Both the position numbers and the translations under genes were made by a program. Shown here one piece after another: positions 1 through 10,500 of a stretch of DNA of 64,000 nt. The DNA lies in NCBI GenBank assembly GCA_030248195.1, contig JASAND010020809.1, positions 1 to 64,000 of the forward strand, given 5' to 3'. A model generated the notes under the pieces. It made no database searches, was not told the origin of the DNA, and was given only the letters and a program-made list of their open reading frames with translations. Numbering within the stretch: the stretch's first letter is position 1; each line of letters starts with the position of its first letter. Origin of the DNA: Trissonchulus latispiculum (Eukaryota; Nematoda; Enoplea; Enoplida; Ironidae).

Positions 1-125
1 CGCCTCATTACACTAGAACAGTATGATGAAAACAAACAAAACGTTGAACACATACACAAATCCCAAACTCTACGGCGGTATTATTCCCCTTTTAAGGGGT
101 AACTTGTTTCTCTTTATTCAACCAA
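1..125 (+). repeat. 3' part of a tRNA-derived SINE, cut by the window edge
   Basis: This stretch aligns by eye with the 3' half of the SINE at 2071-2362. Both carry the block ACGGCGGTATT, then TTCCCCTTTTAAGGGG and (A/G)CTTGTTT, preceded by a similar A-rich segment containing TTGAACACATA. The tRNA-like head of this copy would lie upstream of the window. No coding potential is seen. Confidence 0.6.
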
Positions 126-780
126 GGCACAGTTAACTTCACAGATGGTAAAATTGCTGAAATCTCGCTTTGTAAACTGAAATCTCTAGATGACTCTTTC
201 TTGCTGCACTGTTTAGGTCGGTCCACTGATTTGTACCGTTCTATCCTTCGGTTTTTGGTCCGCCAGTCTCTACTTTTTCACCTCTCAGGTCACCAACTGG
301 CAGATGAGTCCCGCTCACTCTCGAGCCCTCAATTCTGACTGTATTTTCCTGGACTTTTTTGATCAGCACGATGTATGGCATCTGTTGTCCGCTTTCAGTC
401 TCTACCTGTCCTTTCTGCTACTGCTTACCCTGGACGATGGTCAGGGTAACATTGGAACTGACCCCTATGACAGGGTCGCTAGTCACGTGCTCGAATCCGT
501 CTCCATGCGACAGCGGTACTCTCGAGCCTCCCTGCCCAGTCTTAGACAGTTGCGTGAAGACGGTAGAACATCAACGTTATAGTAAAGTTTCTTTGGCTTG
601 GCCTTTTTGTATCACACAGCTTACATTAAATACGTCTTGTTGTTGTTTGTTGTGAAACGTCTACGTAGTCAACAATCAGTGATTTATAGTAAGCCTTAAT
701 AAAATATCTTTTTTTCATGAAGTGGAGGGAAGAAGTGTGGAAGTTTAGCTTTTCAATCAGAATAGAAATTAAAAAATAGG
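126..780. other. Unassigned intergenic stretch
   Basis: I see no recognisable gene or repeat here. An open frame of 92 codons at 304-582 (+) has no recognisable motif, no close splice context and no obvious similarity to a known family, so it is not called as a gene. Confidence 0.4.
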
Positions 781-1546
781 CCCAGAATGGAATCCGAACT
801 GCTTAGCAGTACACCACCGAGCCGTCAGCTGACTGCCATATAAGGCTGGATGAGGATTTTGGCTCGTTACTCGGCTCGGCTCGGCTCGGCTCGGCTCGGC
901 TCGCGAGCCGAGCCGAGCCGAGCCGGCAACAATTTCTCCCGAGCCGAGCCGAGCCGAGCCGGAGAATTGGAACTCCGAGCCGAGCCGAGCCGAGCCGACG
1001 TTGTCGAAAAATTTTAAGTTCACTGTAATATTTTTGAATTTGTTCAAGCAAAATTAGCCAACAAATTTAATGAATTCTTATTTCTGTTTTCAACTTTGTC
1101 GCTTAATTTCCTGTTTTTCCATAGCATTATTTATACCTTCCAAGCTAACTAAGTCTAAACGTTGGGCTGTGCTTGAAGTCAACTTATGTATGGTGTAGTT
1201 AGAAAGAAACATTTTGACTTCATTATTTCAAGGTGTCATATTTGGTTTTATCAAAAATATTACAATTAAAATTTGCATTGTCTTACAGTGGCTTTGAGTT
1301 TTTGTAATAAGTTAGCAGAGAGCAGAAAAGGTTGTAAAACTGTTTCCTATATACAAGAATTTATTTAATTTTAGAGTTTATAATTGTACTGCATAATTAC
1401 AATTGTCTACAATTAGTTACAATCGGCAGAGAGAGCAACTTGAGGACTTGAAATTTTTTCAAATTCAAAAAATAATGTAAAAGAAGTCTGAATGTTATTT
1501 CTGAGTTTTCAAGCATTTTGCGATCTATCAGTGTATATGCCTTTTT

Positions 1547-1594
1547 TATACCGCCGAAGGCGGTATACTTGTTTATACCGCCGAAGGCGGTATA
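1547..1594. repeat. Two tandem perfect hairpins
   Basis: Two 21-bp perfect inverted repeats occur at 1547-1567 and 1574-1594. Each has arms TATACCGCC and GGCGGTATA around a GAA loop, and CTTGTT separates them. The core (GGCGGTAT followed by CTTGTTT) resembles the tail block of the local SINE. Confidence 0.7.
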
Positions 1595-2070
1595 CTTGTA
1601 ATGGGTTGACCCATCTGAATTCCTATGTTTTGCATGTAAATTGTTTGGCGCGGAGGATTTCGGTCCTATCTTCAACACATGTCCCCAGTACACAGGTTTT
1701 TTTGCCCAACAGTTTTCTATGATTTTGCAATTTTTACAGCATTGTTATAGTCCATTTTCTTCAATTTCTTTGCTCTGTAAATTGTTTTGTAAACGATCAC
1801 TGTCTGCCTTTTTTCATATTACCGAAAACCGGGCGTTATTTGCCTGTCACTTGATTGGCAGAGGTTTAACAGATCAATAAATATAGATAATAGTGCCATT
1901 AAAATTTCCGTGTGAAAAGATTGATTTTGCGCTTGCACTGTATTTCTTGCATTAGTGTCTACTTTGCTTTAGAATTTACATAGAATAAATTGTTTAAAAT
2001 AAACACAGATATAATTTAATCATTATTTTCTTTCTAGCGGTTTAGTCAATAAATTAAATAGTCGTTAATG
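1595..2070. other. Unassigned AT-rich stretch
   Basis: AT-rich sequence with short, unconvincing open frames. I see no recognisable gene, RNA or repeat structure. Confidence 0.4.
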
Positions 2071-2362
2071 TCAGAGTGGTGCAGTGGTTAGAGTGTCCGC
2101 TTTGCACTGGTCCGGACACAGATCGAATCCTTCTTCCGGGAAAATTTGACTTTCACAATGGAATACTTTCCAACAGATACTTTCCAATAAAATACTGTCT
2201 TTTTTGTCTCAGAAACCCCAAATGTTGGGGAGTTTAAACTAGTCAAATGCTAGCGTGCCTACAGTAGAACAATATGTTCTAAGCAAAATAAGCAAAACAT
2301 TGAACACATAAATTTCAAACACTACGGCGGTATTTATTCCCCTTTTAAGGGGTAGCTTGTTT
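2071..2362 (+). repeat. tRNA-derived SINE
   Basis: The head carries a perfect RNA polymerase III A box (TGGTGCAGTGG at 2077-2087, fitting TRGYNNARNNG) and a perfect B box (GATCGAATC at 2121-2129, fitting GWTCRANNC). Their starts are 44 bases apart, as in tRNA genes. A non-tRNA body follows, ending in the hairpin CCCCTTTTAAGGGG and a CTTGTTT tail. The 3' half matches the partial copy at the start of the window. It encodes no protein; by family knowledge it would be mobilised by a LINE reverse transcriptase. The parental tRNA was not identified. Confidence 0.75.
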
Positions 2363-2700
2363 AAGACTACGGAAAACAAAAACAAGTTTTTTCGTGAATT
2401 TCTCGGAGTTGGTCACTGGTTCCTTTCAATATTGTATACATGTAGCATAAAATGATAATAAATTTTAAGCAAAACAAGTATGGATGGGTGCCCGCCTACT
2501 TTCGTAATTATGAGTTTACCAAATATTTACCAATATTATTAAACCTTATAATCGTGGACTCTGCGTCTGCAGCTCGCAGTGTCTAGGTAGTAATGGAAGT
2601 TTGGTGATTCTCACTATTACACAAAAGCTAGACAGCCGTTTTCAGGCCCTATGTCAAAAACAAAGTGGAAAACCCACAATTCGGTGCGATCGGTTAAATT
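2363..2700. other. Unassigned stretch
   Basis: I see nothing recognisable between the SINE and the right GAGCC array. Confidence 0.35.
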
Positions 2701-3579
2701 TCAAATTTCAAGCTGGCCGAGCCGAGCTGAGCCGAGCCGACCCACTGTCAATATTCTTCCGAGCCGAGCCGAGCCGAGCCAGGTATGCCCGCGAGCCGAG
2801 CCGAGCCGAGCCGACCACATTTTCTCGCGAGCCGAGCCGAGCCGAGCCGGAAAATTCCGGCTCGTCCTCATCTCTACTGGCCACTCAATTTTTGTCCGTG
2901 TACGGCTTGACCAAATGATATTTTGGTGAAAAACAAAAATCAAAAAACAAAAATCACACGGTTGATATTTGATTTTTGATTTTTGTTTTTACTGAAAAAT
3001 CAAAAATCAAAGCGTTGAACTTTGAATTTTGAATTTTTGTAAAATAAACAAAAATCAAAAATCAATTTTCAAGTTAATATGAAAAGCGGTTGTAAAACAA
3101 GTTACTGCTTTTGTTCCTGTGCAGAAAGACAAAAATCAAAAAGTATATTATATAAGCTTATTTTTTGATTTTGTTTGTGAAACAAATGTCAGTGTACCCC
3201 GTGATCATTTGATTTTTTAGAAAATTTGAAAAACAAAAATCAAAAATCAACACTCTGATTTTTGATTTTTGATTTTCGTTTTTTCAAACAAAATCAAATA
3301 TCAACGCTTTGATTTTTGATTTTTGATTTGTTGTTAACAAAAACAAAAATCAAAAATCAAATATCACGTTTTTGAGAAGTCAGATGAAAACACTATACGA
3401 ATTTGCCAACTAAATAAAAAATCAAAAAACAAACTCTTGTTATTTGATTTTTGATATTTGATCCATTGGCAAAAATCAAATAACAAGAGTTTGTTATTAA
3501 TTGTCTTTGTTTTTATTGTCAGTTTTTATATAGATTATATATATATATATATATAGTATATAGTTTTTATAGTGTAGGA

Positions 3580-4030
3580 TAACACGGGGGTAGGGTGGGG
3601 GGTTTGGTCCTTGTCCCCGCCCTTCCTCAGCCTGAGCAAGGTACAAGCTCTACCACCGTCAGAACCAAGGGTAAGAAAAAATTGGGCGAGGGGTAAGCAG
3701 AAATGGTCGGAAAAGTTTTAATACCAAAATTCCAAAAGAATTCCGGCTTTGTCGGTGCTTCTTACCGAAACTTCTTAATTCAGGAAAATCGATCACAATT
3801 TTGAATTTTTTCTGAAAACTGATAATTTTGTTGCAAAATTCTAAAGAAATTGCAAATTTATTTCGCTAATAACCCTAGTTTATGCTTATGGTGCATGTCC
3901 CCTCAAAATTCGGGTTCAAGATACAAGACAAGCCCCTCAAAATTTTCTTGGGATAAACCCCCAACAATCAGGATTCGTCCCTATGTGTTAATGCATGGCA
4001 ACATAGGCAATAATATCCAGAATATCCAGT
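3580..4030 (+). repeat. Dispersed repeat Z, copy 1
   Basis: Shares an ordered series of blocks with 19205-19620: ATTGGGC(A/G)AGGGGTAAGCAGAA, CCGGCTT(T/C)GTCGG, ATCGATCA(A/C)AATTTTGAATTTT, TTTATGCTTATGG and AATTTTCTTGGGA(T/C)A. No protein-coding potential is evident. The class is unknown; it sits in the centre of foldback element X. Confidence 0.55.
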
Positions 4031-5076
4031 TATTTCCGGATTAATCAAGACTTGACTCAACTTTGGTGCCTTCTTTATTCACTTTTCATACACTATGAGT
4101 ACAAACAAGTTGGCCGGCCACCAAAATCGGTGGTATTGCGCTGTGAAATCGATAGTTATTTATACTGCTGCAGATGTTTAACTATGATTAACTATGAAAG
4201 TTGTCCGGTTGCAATTATTATAATTTTATAAATTTATATCAGTTGAGGCTTGAAGTGCTGTTGAAGTTGCAGTTGAACATCTTGAAGTTCGGCAACACTG
4301 GACGTGCTTTATGCATGACTATAAGACTCCATAAAAAGGTCCAAGCCAAACTGTTATCAAGTTGCGAAACTGATTTTAAATGCTGCGCATTAGCGCGCTG
4401 ATAGTGATGGTGATGTAAGGGTATGTCAATTTGGTCAAAAATCTATAGCCTTGGATTTCGCTCATTTTCACACAAAAATATGCCGCCATATGTTCTCATA
4501 AAAGGAATAACTTAAATTTCTAAATCAGTCGGTGACAGAGTAATTCAAATTCAACGCTGCAAACTTGAAAATGTCGTTCTTCCAGGTTCATTCAAACAGA
4601 AAGAGATTGAGAACAAGGCTGATCAACATAAATTAAAGCGTGTACGGTAATACATATTTACGAAATTAGGACTTGATCCATTTGGACATATGGCTCTGCC
4701 GGATTCTACCGGATTTTAGACATATTCAGGATTTTATGGATTTTATGGACAAAAGCAAAAATCTAAGAACAAGAGTTTGATATTAGATTTTTGATATTTG
4801 TTTCATTGTCAAAAATCAAATAACAAGAGTTTGTTTTTTGATTTTTTATTTAGTTGGTAAATTCGAATAGTGTTTTCATCGGACTTCTCAAAAACTTGAT
4901 ATTTGATTTTTAATTTTTGTTTTTGTTAACAACAAATCAAAAATCAAAAATCAAAGCGTTGATATTTGATTTTGTTTGAAAAAACGAAAATCAAAAATCA
5001 AAAATCAGAATGTTGATTTTTGATTTTTGTTTTTCAATTTTTCTAAAAAATCAAATGATCACGGGGTACACTGACA

Positions 5077-7646
5077 AACAAAGGTCAAATATCAAAAGGC
5101 GAACACTAGATTTTTAGTTTTTGTATTTGAACATATTTGCAGCCAAGGTACAACGGTTCCAAAATTCTGGGGTGGAATTCTAGGTCCAATTTTTCAAACG
5201 CGGCCCGGATCCGGACCAAATTGCTCAGAGATAGAGAGAGATTCGTAGATTCCTTAATAGTTAGTCTTTAATACATGATTAAACGGATTAAAGTTAACTC
5301 GATTAAGCGGGGCGACTCAAGTTTTGCCCGACCGTCTTTTCATTTTTGGCAAGAATATAAAAATGTATGTGTGCACAGGAGGACAAGAGGGGAAGGGGGA
5401 TTCCCCCCCTCTAGGCGAAGTCTTCCATAAGGGGTCTCGAAATTGCTCTAACAAGGGGTAAGAAAATTGGCTACAAGAGGTAAGAAAATTGCCCAAAAAA
5501 TAGGTTTTACGAGGAAAACTCCAAAAAATGTTTAACTTAAAATTGCTATTTTTTACTAAAAACGCCCAAAACTCGCTGTTTTTTGCTAAAAAAGAATGAA
5601 AAATCGCAAAAAAATCGCTTTCAAAAGTACGCTTAGAAAAAACGCTTCCACAAGGGGTACCCAAATTTGCTTCCACAAGGGTCAGTGAAATTTAACCTCC
5701 CGTTCAGGTATGCATGTGTGTGGGCAAAAAGGTACCGCTGGGGTTACAGCAAAGTTTGACTGTGTTACGCAACATGTTCGCTCTATTGTGCCAAGCTATA
5801 AATTTTTCATCGAACCAAACAGATTTGAACAGTTTTAAGTGTTTATGCTGGGTGTCGCCACATTCTTAGAAATGTTCCAGTAGAAACTACAGGAATCACT
5901 TTTGTAGATGATAAATACAAAAGCTTTTGTAGAAAACACAGGTTAAGTCTTGTAATTTCTACAGGACATCGTTAGTAGTTTTTACCGGACATACCTTGGT
6001 AGAATTGGTTACAAGTTAGACCAGTATTCAAGACAAGTAAAACCTGTAGTTTTCACTGGTTTACAGGTTTACTCTACAGGAAAGTACTCGATACGCTGAT
6101 AACTCAAACAGAGTATATATATAAGGGCGACACTGATCAAAATTTTTGAAGACTGAAATTTTTGAATTTTTTCAAATTTTCAGTCTTTCAACACCCCGTG
6201 GGTGAATTTTTTGTAACGGCCGCTCCCTGCCGAAAATATTTTGGGAGCGGCCGCTCCCCCACACCTGCCCCCTTTTTCAAATGACAGGTCGATCCAGTAA
6301 AATTTACAGGTTTTGTCTTGTAAAAACTACAGGTTTGGCATCTGATTTAGGGTTGTCAAAAAATCGAACAAAACTACAGGTTTCTTTAGTATTTTCTACA
6401 GGAAACTCCTGTAACAAAAACTACAGGTTTCCTTCGTATTTTCTACAGGAAACTACTGTAATTTTTACTATTCGAGAGGCCGGTAAAAAATACCAAAGTT
6501 ACTTTTGTTGAAAATACAGGAAGCTCCGCTAGTGACTGACCGCACAGGAGCACTTTTGTAGAAAACTACAAGAATTCCTGTAATTTATACAGGAATCTTT
6601 CCAAGAGTGCAAAATGGGGGGGGGTCGGGCAGGTTTTCATGGGCACTATGGATTATAGCAACCAGCTAGGAATCTGAGACTTCAAACTATTTTGTCCGCG
6701 CGCGTGTTTTACATGCCTGCAAAAAAGAACTGAAATCCAACAAACTTTGGGCACCCCCATGTCAGTCGCCCCCTTTACATCAGAAAATACACTTAGTCGC
6801 ATTAAAAAAAGTTAAACGGATTTAAAGTTTGCGGATTACAATATTTATTTGCGTTGTTGTTGGTATATTACACTTAGCTGTATCTTTAAGACGGTTTAAA
6901 TCGATTAAATTCACTCGTTTAAGTGGGGCGACTTAAATGGGGTGCCTAAACTTTGTAGGATGTCAATTCTTTTTGCAGGAATGTAAAGCACGTGCGTGAG
7001 CAAAATAGTATGAAGTCTCAGATTCTTAACTGGTTCCTATAATCCACTCCACAGTGTCCATCAAAACCCCTGGCCGACCACCGTTTTGGCGACACCCTGC
7101 ATAAACAGTTGAAAATGTTCAAAGTTTGGATCGATGGAAAATTTATAGTTTGTCACAATAGAGAGGGCATGTTGGGTAACACAGACAAGCATTGCTGTAA
7201 CCCCAGTGGTACCTTTTTGCCCACACGCATGCTTTCTTTATATTCGTGCCAAACACGAAAAGATGGGTGGGCAAAAGTTGAGTCGCCCCCGCCGTAATCT
7301 GCGAATTAAAAATGGTAGAATTAAACGAGTTAAGTATAATCCGTTTAATCCTGTATTAAAGAATAGCTATTAAGGTTTTAATCGTGCTGATTTTTAATCC
7401 GTTTGATCCATCAGTTTTAATCTCTAATAATTGGACCTTCCCTTATTTAAAAATTCAGTTACCCGGGTTGAAATTAAGTTGGTGTCCGGGTCTGAGCAAT
7501 TTGATCCGTATCCGGGCTGCGTTTAAAAAATTGGACCTATAATTCCACTCAGAATTGTGGAACCGTTGTACCTTGGCTGCAAATGAAAAACTGTCTATGT
7601 TCAAATACAAAACCTAGAAATCGCCTTTTGATATTTGACCTTTGTT
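5077..7646. mobile_element. Foldback element Y, nested in X and interrupted by W
   Basis: A near-complete palindrome. It begins AACAAAGGTCAAATATCAAA and ends with the complement at 7646. Arms are 5077-5860 plus 6610-6790 on the left and about 6880-7646 on the right, with an AT-rich centre near 6800-6880. An inner boundary, TTAAGCGGGGCGACT at 5303, matches the terminus of the related element at 52863-54422. No coding sequence is visible. It sits exactly at the break in the right arm of X, so it inserted later than X. Confidence 0.65.
5861..6609. mobile_element. MITE W with TACAGG repeats, nested in Y
   Basis: Ends are inverted repeats (CATTCTTAGAAA at the left; the opposite strand of the right end reads CACTCTTGGAAA). 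The interior is filled with CTACAGG/CCTGTAG motifs in both orientations. It interrupts the left arm of Y: sequence just left of 5861 and just right of 6609 is contiguous in the opposite arm of Y near 7070-7085. It encodes nothing recognisable. Confidence 0.6.
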
Positions 7647-7907
7647 TCATAAACAAAATCAAAAAATAAGCTTTTATTTTTTGATTTTTGTTTTTCTGCA
7701 CAGAAACGAAAGTATTAACTTGTTTTGCCACCGCTTTTGATATTAACTTGAAAATTGATTTTTGATTTTTGTTTATTTTACAAAAATTCAAAATTCAAAA
7801 TTCAACGCTTTGATTTTTGATTTTTCAGTAAAAACAAAAATCAAAAATCGAATATCAACCGTGTGATTTTTGTTTTTCACCAAATATCATTTGGTCAAGC
7901 CGTACAC

Positions 7908-8295
7908 GAACAAATTTTCTATGCCAGCTTCTTTGTTGACACATTTGTAATGATTTGTCTGCAAATAGCGATTTTCAGGAAATCGTTTCCTGCAAAGTAT
8001 AGTCATTGGCTGTGCAAGTCAAAACTCGCACAGGGATACCATTTGCACACAACGTATATTCATCACGATCGATCAAGAAATTTGGGGGCCCAGTCCAGTG
8101 TAAAAGCCTGAATTTCGTAAACATTTACTGAAGATCCGGCTTACAATGACACAAAATACGAAAAATACTTTTACAAAAACAATACCTAAGAAGTACTTTT
8201 GCTTCCAAAAGAAAAGTTTTAAGAATGAAGTCCGCAGGCGCCCTACCAAAAGAGATGGCGTTATGGCCAGAAGCAAAGTTCAGATTTCTGTCTTT
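7908..8295. other. 3' flank of the GPCR gene
   Basis: No coding sequence is recognised. Being downstream of the minus-strand GPCR, this is where its 3' UTR would lie. No confident polyadenylation signal was identified. Confidence 0.3.
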
Positions 8296-9354
8296 TTAGT
8301 TTCTGTGTATGTTTGCTTGAAATTGGCCTGCAAAAACAATTTTTTTGGAAGTGCTCGTTAATGAAACTTCAACTTTACCTGACCTCACTCCCAGGCCGGC
8401 GTCCTTCACCAACTTTTTGAAGCCGAAGAAATAGCTATCAAGTATTACCCTTGCCTCCTTTTGCTTAAACATGAATATCATAGGATTGACACAGTAATTA
8501 ATACCGAAGATAGTGTATGTCCACCCGTAGGCAAATTCCTCCATGCGAGTACCACTTGACTTAATTATCAACAGAATACACGTAGGTAAAAATACCGTTA
8601 GAAATGTAATCAGATTAACAAACAGCAACATTTTCGTTGTTTTCACCTGCATTTTGTAAGCAGAGGCTTTCGTAGAGTCGGACTTAAAACTGTAAGTGGT
8701 GAAGCGAAGTGCAACGATATCTACAAAGTACATGACTTGAGACAGTGTGTTAATAGTCATTACAATAATATAGTTAAGATTGAGCATGTCCAGCTTAAAG
8801 GTATCCTGTACGTGACAGTTAGCAGGGACCATCTCATATAAATGATCCGATTTGTAGGTTACAATTGTCAAGGCCAAAACCGCCAGAGTTGAAGCAGCGA
8901 CCACAGCAGTGGTAGAATACTTTGCGAATCGGTCGCTCATTGAAAAGTAGGTCTGAAACCAGACGATGGCAATGAATCTGTCAACTGCGGTCAGCAGACT
9001 GAACGCTACGTCTCCGATCGCTGCCATCACAATCCAAGGGACCATCCCTCGCCACATACAGACCCAAACAGGGACTTTGTCTAAAACTGTGTCCGTGATA
9101 AACATGTAACAGTGGTTAACTGACCAGGTCCCATTGGCTAGGCCGAACCAAAAGTCCATATAGGACCATCCGAATAGCATCCAGGTTTCCTTACGGCGCA
9201 ACTTCTCGTGGGTACAAAACATCCACATAAACATGCCGTGAAATATACAGGCGAAGAGCATCAACACCCCACAGGCGAATCCGGCTACAGCTGCACCGGA
9301 ACGAATTTCTGACAGTTCGCTTTCGGTTAGATTCGAATTCATTGCCGAAGCCAT
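8296..9354 (-). CDS. Rhodopsin-like seven-transmembrane GPCR, single coding exon
   Basis: A 352-residue membrane receptor expected at the plasma membrane; ligand unknown. The first ATG is at 9354. Just upstream on the minus strand is a good acceptor (TTTTCACAG before CATTATGG), suggesting a spliced 5' UTR. Visible features: an N-terminal NLT glycosylation site, seven hydrophobic segments, a cysteine before helix 3 (WVCMW), AVDRFIAIVW at the end of helix 3 (DRF in place of DRY), a partner cysteine in extracellular loop 2 (ANCHV), and NPMIF in helix 7 (for NPxxY). Helix 6 lacks the usual CWxP. Length is normal for family A. The closest subfamily could not be decided; a chemosensory or peptide receptor is possible. 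Confidence 0.85.
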   Translation of the reverse strand: MASAMNSNLTESELSEIRSGAAVAGFACGVLMLFACIFHGMFMWMFCTHEKLRRKETWMLFGWSYMDFWFGLANGTWSVNHCYMFITDTVLDKVPVWVCMWRGMVPWIVMAAIGDVAFSLLTAVDRFIAIVWFQTYFSMSDRFAKYSTTAVVAASTLAVLALTIVTYKSDHLYEMVPANCHVQDTFKLDMLNLNYIIVMTINTLSQVMYFVDIVALRFTTYSFKSDSTKASAYKMQVKTTKMLLFVNLITFLTVFLPTCILLIIKSSGTRMEEFAYGWTYTIFGINYCVNPMIFMFKQKEARVILDSYFFGFKKLVKDAGLGVRSGKVEVSLTSTSKKIVFAGQFQANIHRN

Positions 9355-10072
9355 AATGCTGTGAAAACGAAAAACAAAGTCTAGTGACAAACAAAATTAC
9401 CAGAGGCGCTTGCTTTCTTAATTAACCGGTAGTTATGCTTTGCTTGAGATAATTTAAGAATCCATGGATCCTGTTAAGCAGAAGTTGCCAAATCGTTAGC
9501 TGTAGGCTCGAGATATTCTTAAATTACAGGCTACACTTAGCTAAACTCTTCTGTACATAGTTGACACAGAGCCTAAAAATAAGTGCTTCATGTTAAGCTA
9601 AGATTGAAAAATATAATGGTACTGGGTATTGCAGAAAGGATTCTCGATTAGGCAAGGTTTAAGAGAAAACTAAAACTACATGTCTATTACTTTTTGCGGA
9701 AAAACAGGTAGTGGTTTAAAATAAATAGCGTAGAAATGCTATCTAGAGTTGCACTGAATTCTACCTGCAGCTTATCTTCAGAAAAACCATACTGCAATTT
9801 CAACTTATGTCGTCGGCTTTCTGAAATCTTAATATAATTTTAATAACTTTAGAACGTACCCATTCCTATAAACAGGTTTATGCTTAAAACCTCCGAAGTA
9901 TTCAATTTCTGAAAAAATGTCATTTACGAGGTTATTTAGCTCAAAGTAAAGTAAAGAGGAACTTTGAACAATGTAACGTTTTAACAACGAATCCCAATGC
10001 CAATTGCTATTTTTAACTATAATTAAAGCACGGAGCATTCCAAGTCACAGGAAAACTTCCTTTTTTATCCTA
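9355..10072. other. Upstream flank of the GPCR gene
   Basis: AT-rich sequence with no recognised coding region. It should contain the promoter and any 5' UTR exon of the GPCR at 8296-9354, but no specific site can be supported. Confidence 0.3.
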
Positions 10073-10074
10073 TG

Positions 10075-10119
<45 letters not shown>

Positions 10120-10190
10120 CTCTATCTATCTATCCATTTATCTATCTATCTATATCTATCTATCTAGCTATCTAGCTATCCATTGTCAAC
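10073..10190 (+). repeat. TATC tetranucleotide microsatellite
   Basis: An imperfect run of TATC/CTAT units about 115 bp long with a few interruptions (CTCT, CCATT, AGCT). Confidence 0.95.
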
Positions 10191-10500
10191 CAAAATCAAC
10201 AAACGGGTCATACAGGTGTGTGTAATTATTATAAATATTTCCGATGATTTTATTTCGAAAATATTCAAAGGTATTCAAAGATATCATGAAAGATTACCTT
10301 TGACATGGCTCTGAAGAATGATAGAAGAATTACGCAAGACCCTCTTGTCTTGTTGACCTCTAAATTGACGATCTACATTACACCATGAGTACATATATAG
10401 ATAAGAGATAAGAATAAGAAACTCTTACTTCATACCATGTATTAAGCATGCTGGACAAACTAACTAACTCGAAACCCAAACCCCGTAACTTCCGGGAGGA
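10191..10500. other. Unassigned stretch
   Basis: Nothing recognisable between the microsatellite and the palindromic element. Confidence 0.35.

Larger units (their letters stand above)
852..2876. mobile_element. Possible hAT-like element bounded by two GAGCC pentamer arrays
   Basis: Arrays of the pentamer GAGCC (or CTCGG) lie at 871-997 and 2717-2850. The outer flanks are related in inverted orientation: TGGATGAGGA at the left and, on the opposite strand, GAGATGAGGA at the right, each followed within a few bases by the GAGCC/GGCTC motif. The left array is itself palindromic, switching from CTCGG to GAGCC near 903. This is the architecture of hAT-type elements with subterminal repeats. No clear 8-bp target duplication was found, so the two arrays may be independent. 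The interior holds no transposase and contains the SINE at 2071-2362. Confidence 0.35.
2898..7907. mobile_element. Outer foldback element (X), interrupted by element Y
   Basis: The ends are inverted copies: GTGTACGGCTTGACCAAATG starts at 2898 and its complement ends at 7907. The left arm (2898-3500) is dense in AAAAATCAAAAATC. Its outer half (2898 to about 3180) pairs with 7647-7907 and its inner half (about 3195-3500) pairs with 4765-5076. The two halves of the right arm are separated exactly by element Y (5077-7646). The centre (about 3500-4765) holds a dispersed repeat and no transposase. This is a non-autonomous foldback element. No target-site duplication was resolved. Confidence 0.7.

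Noticed and set aside
304..655. Two overlapping plus-strand frames of 92 and 98 codons
   Set aside because: No recognisable domain, mutually overlapping and without splice or promoter context.
788..850. Possible tRNA or second SINE head on the minus strand (GTTCGGATTCC)
   Set aside because: The B box is imperfect, the A box fails at key positions and the spacing is too short for a tRNA; no cloverleaf is apparent.
769..1051. Minus-strand frames with repeated RLGSA, and their plus-strand mirrors at 2601-2943
   Set aside because: By-products of the GAGCC pentamer arrays.
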